Positions 27,596-36,877 of a DNA stretch of 64,000 nt are shown here, piece after piece. How positions within the stretch are numbered: position 1 is the first letter of the stretch; each line of letters starts with the position of its first letter. A program made the translations under genes and the position numbers. The notes below the pieces were generated by a model. The model did not search any database, was not told where the DNA came from, and saw nothing but the letters and a program-made list of their open reading frames with translations. This DNA comes from Streptomyces sp. 35G-GA-8 (GTDB taxonomy: Bacteria; Actinomycetota; Actinomycetes; Streptomycetales; Streptomycetaceae): assembly GCF_023534745.1 (NCBI RefSeq), contig NZ_JAMHJQ010000004.1, positions 1 through 64,000 on the forward strand, given 5' to 3'.

Positions 27596-28897
27596 GTGAC
27601 CAAAAAGCTCGGCACCAAAAAGCTCGGCGCGATACTGCCGGATCTCTCCCCGCTCCGTTCCTCCCGGGAATTCCGGCTGCTCTGGGTGCAGGGGCTGGTG
27701 ACGAACTTCGGCAGCTTCATGGCGATGATCGCGCTGCCGCTCCAGATCAAGGACCTCACCGAATCGCCGCTCGCCGTCGGCGCGATGGGCGCGGTGGAGC
27801 TGGTGCCTCTGGTGATCTTCGGGCTGTACGGCGGCGCGCTCGCCGACGCCGTCGACCGGCGCAAGGTCATCCTGCTCACGGAGGCGGGGCTCGGCCTGCT
27901 GGCCGTCATCCTGCTGGTGAACGCGCTGCTTCCCGAGCCCCTGCTGTGGCCGCTGTATGTGGTGGCGGCCGGCGTGTCCGCGCTGGCGGGGCTGCAACGG
28001 CCGGCGCTGGACTCGCTGATGGCGCGGATCGTCCCGCACGACCAGCTCACCGCCGCCGCCGCGCTCAACGCCCTGCGCTGGCAGCTCGGCGCGATCGCGG
28101 GGCCCTCGCTGGCCGGTCTGGTCGTCGCGTACGCCGGTCATGGCCCGGCGTACGGGGTGACGATCCTGGGCTTCGCCGTCTCCGTACTGCTCTGTCTGCG
28201 GCTCTCGCCCGCGCCCGCCGCGCACGACGCGGAGGCGCCGTCCCTGCGGGGCATCGTGGAGGGGGCCCGTTACGCGTGGAGCAGACCGGTGCTGCTGGGG
28301 ACGTACGCGATCGATCTGGCCGCCATGTTCTTCGCGTTCCCGAACACGATCTTCCCGTTCCTCGCGGACGATCTCAACGCCGAGTGGTCGCTCGGTCTGA
28401 TGTACGCGGCGGGGTCGGTCGGCTCGGTCGTCCTCAGCCTGACCAGCGGCTGGACCTCACGGGTCCGCAGGCACGGCCTCTTCGTGGTGTTCGGCGCCGC
28501 GGGCTGGGGGCTGGCGATCACGGCCGCGGGGTGGTTCTCGAACATCTGGGTGGTGCTGGTCTGTCTGGGGTTCGCGGGCGCGGGCGACATGCTCAGCGGG
28601 CTGGGCCGCTCGACCATCTGGAACCAGACGATCCCGGAGGAGCTGCGTGGCCGGCTCGCGGGGATCGAGGTGCTCTCGTACAGCGTCGGACCGCAGCTCG
28701 GCCAGATCCGCGCGGGCACGATGGCGGGCTGGACGGGCACCCGCCCCGCGATCTGGAGCGGTGGGCTGGCGTGTCTGGCCTCGGTGGGGCTGCTCGCGGC
28801 GGTGCTGCCGAAGCTGGTCACCTACGACTCGGAGACGGACGAGGACGCCCTGCGCCGCCGCGCCCAGAAGGAAGCGGCGACGGCGACGACGGCCTGA
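27596..28897 (+). CDS. MFS exporter, EntS-like (MFS_3)
   Basis: The 433-residue protein has twelve membrane segments and matches the EntS/MFS_3 type of exporter (WVQGLVTNFGSFMAMIALPLQ at the first helix, GGALADAVDRRKV as motif A, SGLGRSTIWNQTIPEELRGR in the later half). Some relatives export siderophores such as enterobactin; others export macrolides. The iron locus a few kilobases downstream makes a siderophore role possible, but no iron box precedes it. It starts at GTG 27596 without a clear Shine-Dalgarno. The first codons are an exact 15-bp duplication encoding TKKLGTKKLG. Confidence 0.88.
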   Translation: MTKKLGTKKLGAILPDLSPLRSSREFRLLWVQGLVTNFGSFMAMIALPLQIKDLTESPLAVGAMGAVELVPLVIFGLYGGALADAVDRRKVILLTEAGLGLLAVILLVNALLPEPLLWPLYVVAAGVSALAGLQRPALDSLMARIVPHDQLTAAAALNALRWQLGAIAGPSLAGLVVAYAGHGPAYGVTILGFAVSVLLCLRLSPAPAAHDAEAPSLRGIVEGARYAWSRPVLLGTYAIDLAAMFFAFPNTIFPFLADDLNAEWSLGLMYAAGSVGSVVLSLTSGWTSRVRRHGLFVVFGAAGWGLAITAAGWFSNIWVVLVCLGFAGAGDMLSGLGRSTIWNQTIPEELRGRLAGIEVLSYSVGPQLGQIRAGTMAGWTGTRPAIWSGGLACLASVGLLAAVLPKLVTYDSETDEDALRRRAQKEAATATTA

Positions 28898-28934
28898 CCC
28901 CGCCGGACACGGCCCGGCGGCCGGACAGCACCCC

Positions 28935-29222
28935 TCAGCCGGACGGGTTCGTGTCCTTCCCGCCCGCGGACTCGCCTGCGGACCCGCCCGCGGAGCCGCC
29001 GTCGGAGCCGCCCTCGGACGCGTCGTGCCAGCGCGGATCCGTCTCCCACTCCAGATTGCGCTCCTGAGCCGTCTGCATCGCGTGCTCCGCCTCCTGGCGG
29101 CTCGTGTACGGCCCGAAGCGGTCCTTGGCGGGGCACTCGGGCCCCTCCTCGACCTTCTGGTGCTTCAGGCAGTAGTACCACTCGCCGGGCTTGCCGACCG
29201 TGCGCTTCTTGAACAGGGCCAT
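28935..29222 (-). CDS. Small conserved protein with Ser/Gly-rich tail
   Basis: The 95-residue protein starts MALFKKRTVGKPGEWYYCL and includes a compact conserved head (residues 1-65: CLKHQKVEEGPECPAKDRFG, YTSRQEAEHAMQTAQERN), with two cysteines and two histidines that could bind zinc. A low-complexity tail of SEGGSDGGSAGGS type follows. AGGAG is six bases before ATG 29222; the ATG at 29225 is too close. It is divergent from map with a 58-bp gap and conserved in Streptomyces, function unknown. Its tail length may vary by slippage. Confidence 0.75.
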   Translation of the reverse strand: MALFKKRTVGKPGEWYYCLKHQKVEEGPECPAKDRFGPYTSRQEAEHAMQTAQERNLEWETDPRWHDASEGGSDGGSAGGSAGESAGGKDTNPSG

Positions 29223-29267
29223 CATCGGCTCCTTCCTCTGACGCCATGCTGCCCCACCGGCGCTCGT

Positions 29268-29273
29268 TAGACT
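29268..29273 (+). promoter_or_regulatory. Putative -10 of a leaderless map promoter
   Basis: TAGACT within TTAGACT ends seven bases before the ATG at 29281, with no Shine-Dalgarno between. The layout is the same as at nadE and implies a leaderless transcript. A -35 is not obvious. Confidence 0.5.
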
Positions 29274-29280
29274 CGCCGGC

Positions 29281-30138
29281 ATGTCTGGCCAGTCACTCCT
29301 CGTACCAGGGGAGCTCTCTCCCGTCCGCTCCGTCCCCGGCGGAATCCGGCGCCCCGAATACGTCGGGAAACCCGCTCCCGCCCCGTACACCGGGCCGGAA
29401 GTGCAAACCGCGGAAACCATCGAGCTGATGCGGATAGCGGGCCGCGTCGCCGCGCAGGCGATGGAGGAGGCCGCGAAGCACATCGCGCCCGGCGTCACCA
29501 CGGACGAGCTGGACCGGGTCGCGCACGAGTTCATGTGCGACCACGGCGCCTATCCGTCGACGCTCGGCTACCGCGGCTTCCCCAAGTCCCTCTGCACCTC
29601 GGTCAACGAGGTCATCTGCCATGGAATCCCGGACTCCACGGTGCTCCGCGACGGCGACATCGTGAACCTGGACGTGACCGCGTACCTCAACGGGGTGCAC
29701 GGGGACAACAACGCCACCTACTTCTGCGGGGATGTCGACGAGGAGTCGAAGCTCCTCGTGGAGCGGACCCGCGAGGCGCTGAACCGCGCCATCAAGGCCG
29801 TACGGCCCGGGCGCCGGATCAATGTGATCGGGCGGGTCATCGAGTCGTACGCCAAGCGCTTCGGCTACGGCGTCGTCAGGGACTTCACCGGCCACGGGAT
29901 CAATTCGTCGTTCCACTCCGGGCTGATCATCCCGCACTACGACAGCCCGCACGCGACCACCGTCATCGAGCGGGGCATGACCTTCACCATCGAGCCGATG
30001 CTCACGCTCGGTACATACGAGCACGACATGTGGGACGACGGCTGGACCGTCGTGACCAAGGACCGCAAGCGGACCGCGCAGTTCGAGCACACGCTGGTGG
30101 TGACGGAGACGGGGGCCGAGATTCTCACTCTTCCCTGA
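29281..30138 (+). CDS. map: Type I methionine aminopeptidase
   Basis: The 285-residue cytosolic enzyme removes the initiator methionine from nascent proteins. All five metal ligands are present: D131 and D142 (in [16 protein letters not shown]), H205 (GHGI), E238 (IEPM) and E269 (FEHT), plus the substrate-binding H114 (CHGIP). The roughly 40-residue N-terminal extension with a PxxPxR-like region is usual for one of the actinobacterial MAP paralogues, where it may touch the ribosome. The start at 29281 appears leaderless. It is divergent from the small gene at 28935. Confidence 0.96.
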   Translation: MSGQSLLVPGELSPVRSVPGGIRRPEYVGKPAPAPYTGPEVQTAETIELMRIAGRVAAQAMEEAAKHIAPGVTTDELDRVAHEFMCDHGAYPSTLGYRGFPKSLCTSVNEVICHGIPDSTVLRDGDIVNLDVTAYLNGVHGDNNATYFCGDVDEESKLLVERTREALNRAIKAVRPGRRINVIGRVIESYAKRFGYGVVRDFTGHGINSSFHSGLIIPHYDSPHATTVIERGMTFTIEPMLTLGTYEHDMWDDGWTVVTKDRKRTAQFEHTLVVTETGAEILTLP

Positions 30139-30195
30139 GGTTGCCGGCCCTCGTGATCGGGGTAGCGTTTTTACCGACAGGACGTCGGGAACCAG

Positions 30196-30224
30196 TTGAC
30201 TTAGGTAAGCCTAAGTAAGAGTAT
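30196..30224 (+). promoter_or_regulatory. Iron-box promoter of heme oxygenase
   Basis: A -35 (TTGACT, 30196-30201) and -10 (GAGTAT, 30219-30224) are 17 bp apart. The spacer between them is filled by an iron box, TTAGGTAAGCCTAAGTAAG at 30201-30219, matching 14 of 19 positions of the DtxR/DmdR1 consensus. Iron-loaded repressor should block this promoter directly. Confidence 0.85.
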
Positions 30225-30300
30225 CGGTCCTGGCGGCCGTCCGTGCCGCCGACACCGGTATTCGCCTGCTCCCGTCCCCCTCGGTCCCCGGAGGCCCGCC

Positions 30301-30966
30301 TTGGACGCAACCGCCACCGCCACCCCGTTCTCCACGCTCATCCGCGTCGCCTCGCACGCACAGCACACGGAGGCGGAGACGTCGACGTTCATGAGCGATC
30401 TGCTGGGCGGCCGGCTCGGGGTGGACGCGTACACGCGCTACACCGAGCAGCTGTGGTTCGTGTACCGCGCGCTGGAGGGCGCCTCGGAGTCGCTGCGGGG
30501 GAACCCGGTCGCCGGGCCCTTCATCCGGCGTGAGCTGGAGCGCACGCCCGAGCTGGAGCGCGATCTGCGCCATCTGCGCGGGGCGGGCTGGCGTACGGGC
30601 CTGGAGCCGCTGCCCGCGACCGCCGCGTACGCCGCGCGGGTCGAGGAGTGTGCGCGCGACTGGCCGGGCGGCTTCGTGGCGCACCACTACACCCGCTATC
30701 TCGGGGACCTCTCCGGCGGCCAGATCATCCGCGACAGGGCGGAGAAGACCTGGGGCTTCGCCCGCAAGGGCGACGGCGTCCGCTTCTATGTCTTCGAGGG
30801 GATCGCCAATCCGGCCGCGTTCAAGCGGAGTTACCGCGAGCTGCTCGACCGGGTGGCGGCGGACGATCTGGAGAAGCAGCGGATCATCGACGAGTGCAAG
30901 CGCGCGTTCGACTTCAACGGAGCGGTGTTCCGGGAGCTGGGCGCGCAGTTCCCACTGAGCGCGTAA
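30301..30966 (+). CDS. hmuO: Heme oxygenase (biliverdin-producing)
   Basis: The 221-residue soluble enzyme cleaves heme to biliverdin, CO and Fe2+, using electrons from a reductase. The proximal heme ligand is H22 (HTEAE). The distal-helix motif GDLSGG at 135-140 is the family hallmark for oxygen activation, with Y130 and R132 nearby. Length matches HmuO of corynebacteria. The start is TTG 30301 with GGAGG at 30290-30294, six bases ahead. The iron-box promoter at 30196-30224 implies induction under iron starvation, in step with the heme uptake genes 5-10 kb downstream. Confidence 0.95.
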   Translation: MDATATATPFSTLIRVASHAQHTEAETSTFMSDLLGGRLGVDAYTRYTEQLWFVYRALEGASESLRGNPVAGPFIRRELERTPELERDLRHLRGAGWRTGLEPLPATAAYAARVEECARDWPGGFVAHHYTRYLGDLSGGQIIRDRAEKTWGFARKGDGVRFYVFEGIANPAAFKRSYRELLDRVAADDLEKQRIIDECKRAFDFNGAVFRELGAQFPLSA

Positions 30967-31026
30967 GCACGCACCTCGCCTCCTCGTCGAAGCGCCCGGC
31001 CGGTGCTTCCGTGGTTCCGTGCTTCC

Positions 31027-31056
31027 TTGACATGGTCTAGACATCCCGGACAGGCT
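31027..31056 (+). promoter_or_regulatory. Promoter with DasR-like (dre) palindrome before the protease
   Basis: TTGACA at 31027-31032 and CAGGCT at 31051-31056 (18-bp spacer) form a plausible promoter. ATGGTCTAGACAT at 31032-31044 lies across the -35 boundary. It contains the palindrome GTCTAGAC and matches most of the dre consensus core TGGTCTAGACCA bound by the GlcNAc-responsive repressor DasR. Control by DasR or a similar GntR protein is inference. Confidence 0.5.
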
Positions 31057-31116
31057 TGCCAACCGAAAGTTGAGTGATTGTCTGCTGATACCCCACACCT
31101 ACAGACAGGGCCGACT

Positions 31117-34100
31117 GTGCGAATAGTGCCGAGAAGAAGACGCATCAGTCCCGCCGCCATCGCCTTGGCCATGGCCGTGACACTGACGGCGGGGATGACA
31201 GGGGGGCTCGCCAACGCACCATCGGCCGCCGCGAACACCGGGAGCGCCACGGGCACCGAGAGCGCCACGGGCACCGCGAGCACCGGGATCGCAGCAGCGT
31301 CGGGTGCCGCGACCGCCGCCGTGCACACGGTCACCTTGATCACCGGTGACCAGGTGCTGCTGGACAAGGACGGCGACGTCATCGGCGTGGCACCCGCCAA
31401 GGGCCGGGCCTCCTTACCCGTCCAGATCAGCAGGACCGACGGGCACACGTATGTGATCCCCTCGGACGTCGAACCGCTGATCGCGCAGGGGCGCCTTGAC
31501 CTGTCGCTCTTCGACGCGGCCGAGTTGAACCGTCCCGAGTACGACGAACTGGCCGACGGCGGCACGCCGGTGCTCGTCGAGTACGCCGCGCGGAACCCGG
31601 CCGCGCGGACGCGACTGCACGAAACGACCAGCACCCCCGTCACAGATCTCTCCGCCGTGGACGGCGAGGCGCTGGTCCTGCGCCCGAAGGAGGCGGCCGG
31701 TGCGTGGTCCTCGCTCACCCGCACATCGGCAGGGGTGAGTGAACTGGCCCCGGGCGTGGCCTCCATCCGGCTCGACGGCGTGGCGACGGCGGCGCTGGAC
31801 GTGAGCGTCCCGCAGATCGGCGCACCGGACGTGTGGAAGTCGGGCTACGACGGCAAGGGGGTGAAGATCGCCGTACTCGACACCGGCATCGACACCGGCC
31901 ACGCCGATGTGGCGGGCAAGGTCGTCGCCCAGCGCAACTTCACGGCCGAGGCGGACGTCCAGGACCACAACGGGCACGGCACGCATGTGGCGTCGACGGC
32001 GGCCGGGACCGGCGCGGCCTCCGGCAGCGGCTACCGCGGGGTGGCGCCGGGCGCCGATCTGGTCATCGGCAAAGTACTCAACACCGCCGGTTCCGGCCTC
32101 AATTCCGACATCATCGCCGGTATGCAATGGGCGGTCGAACAGGGCGCCGACGTCGTGAACATGTCCCTCGGCGCCCCGGACAAGCTGGGCAAGGACCCGC
32201 TCGAAGAAGCCGTCGACGCGCTGTCCGACCAGGCGCTCTTCGTCATCGCCGCGGGCAACTCCGGCCCGGGGGACACCACCGTCGGAAGCCCCGGCGTCGC
32301 GGAGTCCGCGCTGACGGTGGGTGCCGTCGACAAGAAGGACGTGCTCGCGTCCTTCTCCTCCCGGGGGCCGCGGCTGGAGGACGGCGGCGTCAAGCCCGAC
32401 GTGACCGCGCCCGGCGTGGACATCACCGCGGCGTCGGCCGCGGGGACCATGCCGAACTCCCCGCATCCCGTGCCCGGTTACGTGACGATCAGCGGCACCT
32501 CCATGGCCACGCCGCATGTCGCGGGCGCGGCGGCGCTGCTCGCCCAGCGGTATCCGGACTGGAGCGGCCGGCAGATCAAAGCGGCGCTGGTCGGTTCGGC
32601 CGAGCCCGGCGAGTACAGCACGTTCGAGCAGGGCAGCGGGCGGATCGACCTGACCCGGGCGACGGGGCAGAGCGTCGTCGCGGAACCCGTCTCGCTGAAC
32701 TTCGGCCGCGTGCCCTGGCCGCACACCGACGACGAGCCGATGACCAGGACGATCACCTACCGCAACGACGGCGACCAGCCGGTGACGCTCGACGTGTCCG
32801 CCCTCGGCGCCGACGCGGCGGGCGGCGCGGCCCCCGAGGGGTTGTTCACCCTCGGCGCCCAGCGGGTCACCGTCCCGGCCGGTGGAACCGCCGCCGTCGA
32901 CGTCACCGCGGACACCCGGATCGGCGGGGACGCCACGGGCGCCTACAGCCTCACCGTCATCGCGACCGGCGGCGGCCAGACCGTCCGCAGCGTCGGCGGG
33001 CTCGACCGCGCGGCACAGTCCCACAGCCTCACCTTCAAGGCCACCGGCCGGGACGGCTCGACGCCCGGCGCGTTCGACTGGGCCGCCATCTTGACCGGTG
33101 TCGGAAACGACGCCTACGAGCTGGTCAGGGGGGAGAACGGCACGGCGACGGTCCGGGTGCCCGCGGGTGACTACACCGTCGTCGGCAAGACCTTCAGCAG
33201 GGACGACACCCTGGGACTCGGCCTGGACTATCTCGTCGCGCCGAAGTTGACGGTCGACCGCGACATGACCATCGAGATCGACGCCCGGCAGGCGAAGCCG
33301 ATCGACGTGTCGTCACCGGCCCCGGAGGCCACCGGTTACTCCTCGTTCATGGTCACCACGGTGAAGGCGCACGGCACGGAGACAACAACCACACTCGGTC
33401 TGGGGACGAACCTGGCGAACACCCGCACCGCGCAGATCGGTGCGCCCGTGCCACCGGGCGAGCTGACCTCGCACTTCCTGTCGCACTGGTCCAACGGCGA
33501 CAGCGAGTACCACCTCGCGGACACCCTCAAGGACGCCTTCTACACCGGCCATACACAGCACGTGACCTCCGCGGACCTGGCCGAACTCACCGTACGGCAG
33601 GGCTCCCCCGTCGTCGGCGCCCTCGGACTGAACTGGACGGCGGCGCCGGACATCGGGGCGGGTACGGTGGGGTTCTACTCGGACCTGCCGAACACGAGGA
33701 CGGTATATCTCCAGGGGGGCTACCGCTGGGGCGAGTACTCCCAGCAGCTCGCGGCCGACTCCAGGACCGTCCTGGCCGAGTACAGGATTCCCGACAGGAC
33801 CTATCTCGGCGGCAAGAGCTATACGGAGACTGTCAACACCGGGGTGTTCGGCCCCGCGCTCGGTGAGGGCCCGGGACTGGTCCGGGAGGGCGACACACTG
33901 ACCGGCACGATCCGGCCCTTCGCCGACGGAGCGGGCCACGGCGGCGGGAGCGTGTACGACGCGGCATCGGCGTCCACCACGCTCTACCGGAACGGCCGCG
34001 TGTACGCGACCGTCGACGACGTCCTGGACGCCGCCAGTTTCCAACTGCCCGCCGAGAGAGCGCGATACCGACTGGTGACCACCGTGGGCCGGGCCGCCTC

Positions 34101-34479
34101 CGGCGTCTCGCCGGTCAGCTCGACCGTCACCTGGCAGGCCGAGTTCGTCTCGTCCCACGCGTCGAAGAGCGTCGCCGTCCCGACAAGCGTGGTCCGCTAC
34201 GCCCCGCGACTCGCCCTCGACTCCACGGCCGTCGGTGGCGTCAGGCAGTCCGTGCCGGTCACCGTCCAGGGATCGGCCGCCGGCCGCGACCTCGCGTCGC
34301 TGACGGTGTCCGTCTCCTACGACAGCGGCAAGACATGGCGCCGGCTCGTCGTGCGGAAGGGCGCGGTGAGCGTGGACAACCCGGCGGCCGGCGGCACGGT
34401 CTCCTTCCGGGCCGATGTCAGGGACCGGCACGGCAACGCCTTCTCCCAGACGATCATCGACGCCTACCGTACGAAGTAA
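31117..34479 (+). CDS. Secreted subtilisin-like (S8) serine protease
   Basis: The 1120-residue exported protease has a basic n-region and hydrophobic signal peptide, then a propeptide to about residue 225. The S8 domain follows with the full triad: D255 (AVLDTGID), H287 (GHGTHVAST) and S462 (SGTSMATPHVAG), plus the oxyanion asparagine in AAGNSG. A long beta-rich C-terminal half (about 510-1120) probably serves substrate or surface binding. GTG 31117 is chosen over the TTG at 31078 because it begins at the charged signal peptide. It lies between heme oxygenase and the HtaA genes; release of heme or nutrients from proteins is possible but not shown. Confidence 0.93.
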   Translation: MRIVPRRRRISPAAIALAMAVTLTAGMTGGLANAPSAAANTGSATGTESATGTASTGIAAASGAATAAVHTVTLITGDQVLLDKDGDVIGVAPAKGRASLPVQISRTDGHTYVIPSDVEPLIAQGRLDLSLFDAAELNRPEYDELADGGTPVLVEYAARNPAARTRLHETTSTPVTDLSAVDGEALVLRPKEAAGAWSSLTRTSAGVSELAPGVASIRLDGVATAALDVSVPQIGAPDVWKSGYDGKGVKIAVLDTGIDTGHADVAGKVVAQRNFTAEADVQDHNGHGTHVASTAAGTGAASGSGYRGVAPGADLVIGKVLNTAGSGLNSDIIAGMQWAVEQGADVVNMSLGAPDKLGKDPLEEAVDALSDQALFVIAAGNSGPGDTTVGSPGVAESALTVGAVDKKDVLASFSSRGPRLEDGGVKPDVTAPGVDITAASAAGTMPNSPHPVPGYVTISGTSMATPHVAGAAALLAQRYPDWSGRQIKAALVGSAEPGEYSTFEQGSGRIDLTRATGQSVVAEPVSLNFGRVPWPHTDDEPMTRTITYRNDGDQPVTLDVSALGADAAGGAAPEGLFTLGAQRVTVPAGGTAAVDVTADTRIGGDATGAYSLTVIATGGGQTVRSVGGLDRAAQSHSLTFKATGRDGSTPGAFDWAAILTGVGNDAYELVRGENGTATVRVPAGDYTVVGKTFSRDDTLGLGLDYLVAPKLTVDRDMTIEIDARQAKPIDVSSPAPEATGYSSFMVTTVKAHGTETTTTLGLGTNLANTRTAQIGAPVPPGELTSHFLSHWSNGDSEYHLADTLKDAFYTGHTQHVTSADLAELTVRQGSPVVGALGLNWTAAPDIGAGTVGFYSDLPNTRTVYLQGGYRWGEYSQQLAADSRTVLAEYRIPDRTYLGGKSYTETVNTGVFGPALGEGPGLVREGDTLTGTIRPFADGAGHGGGSVYDAASASTTLYRNGRVYATVDDVLDAASFQLPAERARYRLVTTVGRAASGVSPVSSTVTWQAEFVSSHASKSVAVPTSVVRYAPRLALDSTAVGGVRQSVPVTVQGSAAGRDLASLTVSVSYDSGKTWRRLVVRKGAVSVDNPAAGGTVSFRADVRDRHGNAFSQTIIDAYRTK

Positions 34480-34506
34480 CACACCACACCCGCACGATCG
34501 GTCGGC

Positions 34507-35160
34507 CTATGTGGTCGTGAGCAGCCGCACCCGGCCACCGATCTCGATCGATCCGTCAGGGCCGGGGGCCGTGATCAACTGCGACCCCCGGCCCTGTGTG
34601 ATGTTCAGGGCACGGCCCAACGCCGCCGTGAGCAGCAGCGCCGCCGCGCCGGTCGCCTCGTCCTCGGCGATGCCGTCGTCACGGCGCGGGAAGGCGCGGG
34701 CCCTGACCCGGCCGGCGGCCTCGTCCTCCCAGGCCCAGGCGTAGAGCCAGCCCTTGCCCGGCGGCGGGGCGGGCAGCGCGTCGACCTCGGCGGCCGAGGC
34801 GTACTGCCGGAGCGTGCGCGGCGGCGCCCATTCGGGGCGGGCGGTGATCCAGGTGAACTCGCCGTCCTGGCGCACCCACACCTCGCCCGCGGGCGGGTTC
34901 ACCGTCTCCAGATCCAGCAGCCAGGCCGCGCCGACCAGCGGGTGCCCGGCGAAGGGCAGTCGCAGCCCCGGCGTATAGATGTCGACCACCCCGCGCTCGG
35001 GGTCGTCGACGAACACCGTCTCGCTGTAGCCGAGCCGGGCCGCGATGGCCTGCCTGGCCGCCCGGTCGGGGTGGTGACGCCCCTCGCGGACGACACCGAG
35101 CGTATTGCCGTGCCGGCCGTCGGCCCCGCAGAAGACGCTGAGTACGTCGATGTCAGTCAC
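34507..35160 (-). CDS. PhzF-family isomerase-like protein
   Basis: The 217-residue protein has the PhzF signatures: an N-terminal DVLSVFCGADGRHGNTLGVV, then SETVFV, then FAGHPLVGAAW, and near the end DEATGAAALLL. PhzF relatives are diaminopimelate-epimerase-fold isomerases; this one is shorter than usual (about 280 residues) and its substrate is unknown. It starts at GTG 35160 only eight bases after the stop of the HtaA gene on the same strand, without a clear Shine-Dalgarno, suggesting coupled translation. It converges on the protease gene with a 27-bp gap. Confidence 0.75.
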   Translation of the reverse strand: MTDIDVLSVFCGADGRHGNTLGVVREGRHHPDRAARQAIAARLGYSETVFVDDPERGVVDIYTPGLRLPFAGHPLVGAAWLLDLETVNPPAGEVWVRQDGEFTWITARPEWAPPRTLRQYASAAEVDALPAPPPGKGWLYAWAWEDEAAGRVRARAFPRRDDGIAEDEATGAAALLLTAALGRALNITQGRGSQLITAPGPDGSIEIGGRVRLLTTT

Positions 35161-35168
35161 GCGGGCAT

Positions 35169-36830
35169 TTAAGCACCGTCGTCGAGCGGCGCGGTCCGGC
35201 CCGTACGGCGCCGCTCGGCCGCGAGGACGACGGCCGCGCCGACGGCGGCGATCGCACCGGCCGCGCCCATCAGCGCGCCGACCGGGACCTCGGCCCCGGT
35301 GGAGGCGAGGGCCCCGCCCGCCGCGCCGCCGACAACGCCGCCGCCCGCCGTGCCGGTACCGTCCGAACCGCCCGTGCCGGACGTGCCGGACGTGCCGGAC
35401 GTGTCCGAACCGCCCGTGCCGCCGGGGAGGTTGGCGTTCTCGTCGAGCGCGACCGCGAGGGTCAGCCTGTCCAGCTCCGTGCCCTCCTGGTACATCCCGC
35501 CGAAGGCCTTCGTACCGTCGGCGGTGAGGGTCGCGGGTACGGCGTCCAGCGTGACGATTCCGTCCTTGGCGACCGGGCCGGCGGCCGGGATGTCCAGCGT
35601 GGCGAGGGTCAGATCCTGGTACGTGGCGACCTTGTGCGTCTCCTGGTCCTTGGTGCTGACATCGGCGACGAGCGTGCCCTTGCCGTCCTCCACCACGACC
35701 TGGAGACCGCTCAGCCGGAGGTCGAGAACGTACTCGCCGTCCTCGTCCTGGTGGCCGAGGAAGCGGACCGTACCGCCGAAGGACGCCGAGAGGGTCCGCG
35801 CGGTCGCGTCGAAGTCGCCCGTGCCCTTCGGGAAGCGGTAGGCAGCGTCGCCCGACTTCGCCGCGCCGTCGGAGAGTTCGACCTTGCCCCGGGCGATCTT
35901 GCCGACGACGTACGAGCGGAAGGACTCCTTGACGCCCCAGTCGAGAGTGCCGTCCACGATCGCGCCGTCCTCGGCCCTCAGGGGCGCCTCCGAGGTGGCG
36001 GTGGACGGGGTGGTGGCCGGGCTTGTGGTCGTAGCCGGGCTTGTGGTCGTGGTCGGGGTCGGCCCGGGGGCGGTCACCTCCGAGGTGGGGGCCGTCGTCG
36101 GCTCCGTGGGGGCCGTCGTCGGTGCGGACTCCGTCGTCGTCGGCTCGGGCTCCGTGGGCGGCGGGGAGGACGTACCGCCTCCCGTCTCGTAACCGACGGC
36201 GAGGGTGGCCTTGTCCAGCTCCGTGCCCTCCTCGTACATCCCGTTGAACGCCTTCGCGCCGTCGGCGGTCAGCGTGGCCGGGATGTCCTTGAAGACCATC
36301 CTCCCGCCCGTGGTCTCCGGGCGGATCCCCGTCAGATCGATCGCGGCCAGCTCGATGTCGTTCTGGGTCGCGCCGTTGAGGGTGACGTCCGCCTCGATGG
36401 CGCCACCCGTCCCCGCCGTGACCAGCTTCACGTCGGCCACCTCGATCTCGAAGCCGTGCGCCTTGGAGGAGAACAGCACGCCGCCGTCGAAGTCCGTGGC
36501 GACATTGTGGGTGGCCAGGTCGTACGAGCCGGTGCCGTTGGTGAAGGTGAAGGGGCCGTTTCCGGTGGCCTGGGTGGCGCCGTCGGCGGCGGTGATCGTG
36601 CCCGCGGCCATGCCGGTCACGTAATTGCGGAAGGACTCCTTGAGGCCCCAGTCCAGGGTGCCGTCCTTCAGATCGAGCTTCGGGGCGGCGCCGGGCGCGG
36701 CGAGCGGTCCCTGGGGCGCGCCGGCAGGGGCGCCGGACGCGAGCGCCGGGAGCGTGAAGGCGGTGGCGCCGAGGGCCGCCGCCGTCGCGATGGCGGCGGC
36801 GAGTGCTATGGGGCGGCGGGTTGCTGCCAT
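35169..36830 (-). CDS. HtaA-domain heme-binding surface protein with sortase-E signal
   Basis: The 553-residue exported protein has a signal peptide and two HtaA domains, each starting with a DWG..ESFR.YV motif and ending with an MY.EGTELD motif. A Thr/Pro/Glu-rich linker (EPTTTESAP, TTTTSPATT) separates them. The tail has LASTGAE, a hydrophobic helix and an ERRRTGR basic end, a sortase class E (LAxTG) cell-wall anchor. HtaA domains of corynebacteria bind heme through Tyr and His residues. The conserved tyrosines are present in both domains and the FLGH histidine in the second. ATG 36830 follows AAGGAG. It is downstream of the second HtaA gene. Confidence 0.88.
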   Translation of the reverse strand: MAATRRPIALAAAIATAAALGATAFTLPALASGAPAGAPQGPLAAPGAAPKLDLKDGTLDWGLKESFRNYVTGMAAGTITAADGATQATGNGPFTFTNGTGSYDLATHNVATDFDGGVLFSSKAHGFEIEVADVKLVTAGTGGAIEADVTLNGATQNDIELAAIDLTGIRPETTGGRMVFKDIPATLTADGAKAFNGMYEEGTELDKATLAVGYETGGGTSSPPPTEPEPTTTESAPTTAPTEPTTAPTSEVTAPGPTPTTTTSPATTTSPATTPSTATSEAPLRAEDGAIVDGTLDWGVKESFRSYVVGKIARGKVELSDGAAKSGDAAYRFPKGTGDFDATARTLSASFGGTVRFLGHQDEDGEYVLDLRLSGLQVVVEDGKGTLVADVSTKDQETHKVATYQDLTLATLDIPAAGPVAKDGIVTLDAVPATLTADGTKAFGGMYQEGTELDRLTLAVALDENANLPGGTGGSDTSGTSGTSGTGGSDGTGTAGGGVVGGAAGGALASTGAEVPVGALMGAAGAIAAVGAAVVLAAERRRTGRTAPLDDGA

Positions 36831-36877
36831 GGCGGGATGTACTCCTTGCGGTGGGGCGTGGAACGCACGCGTTGACA

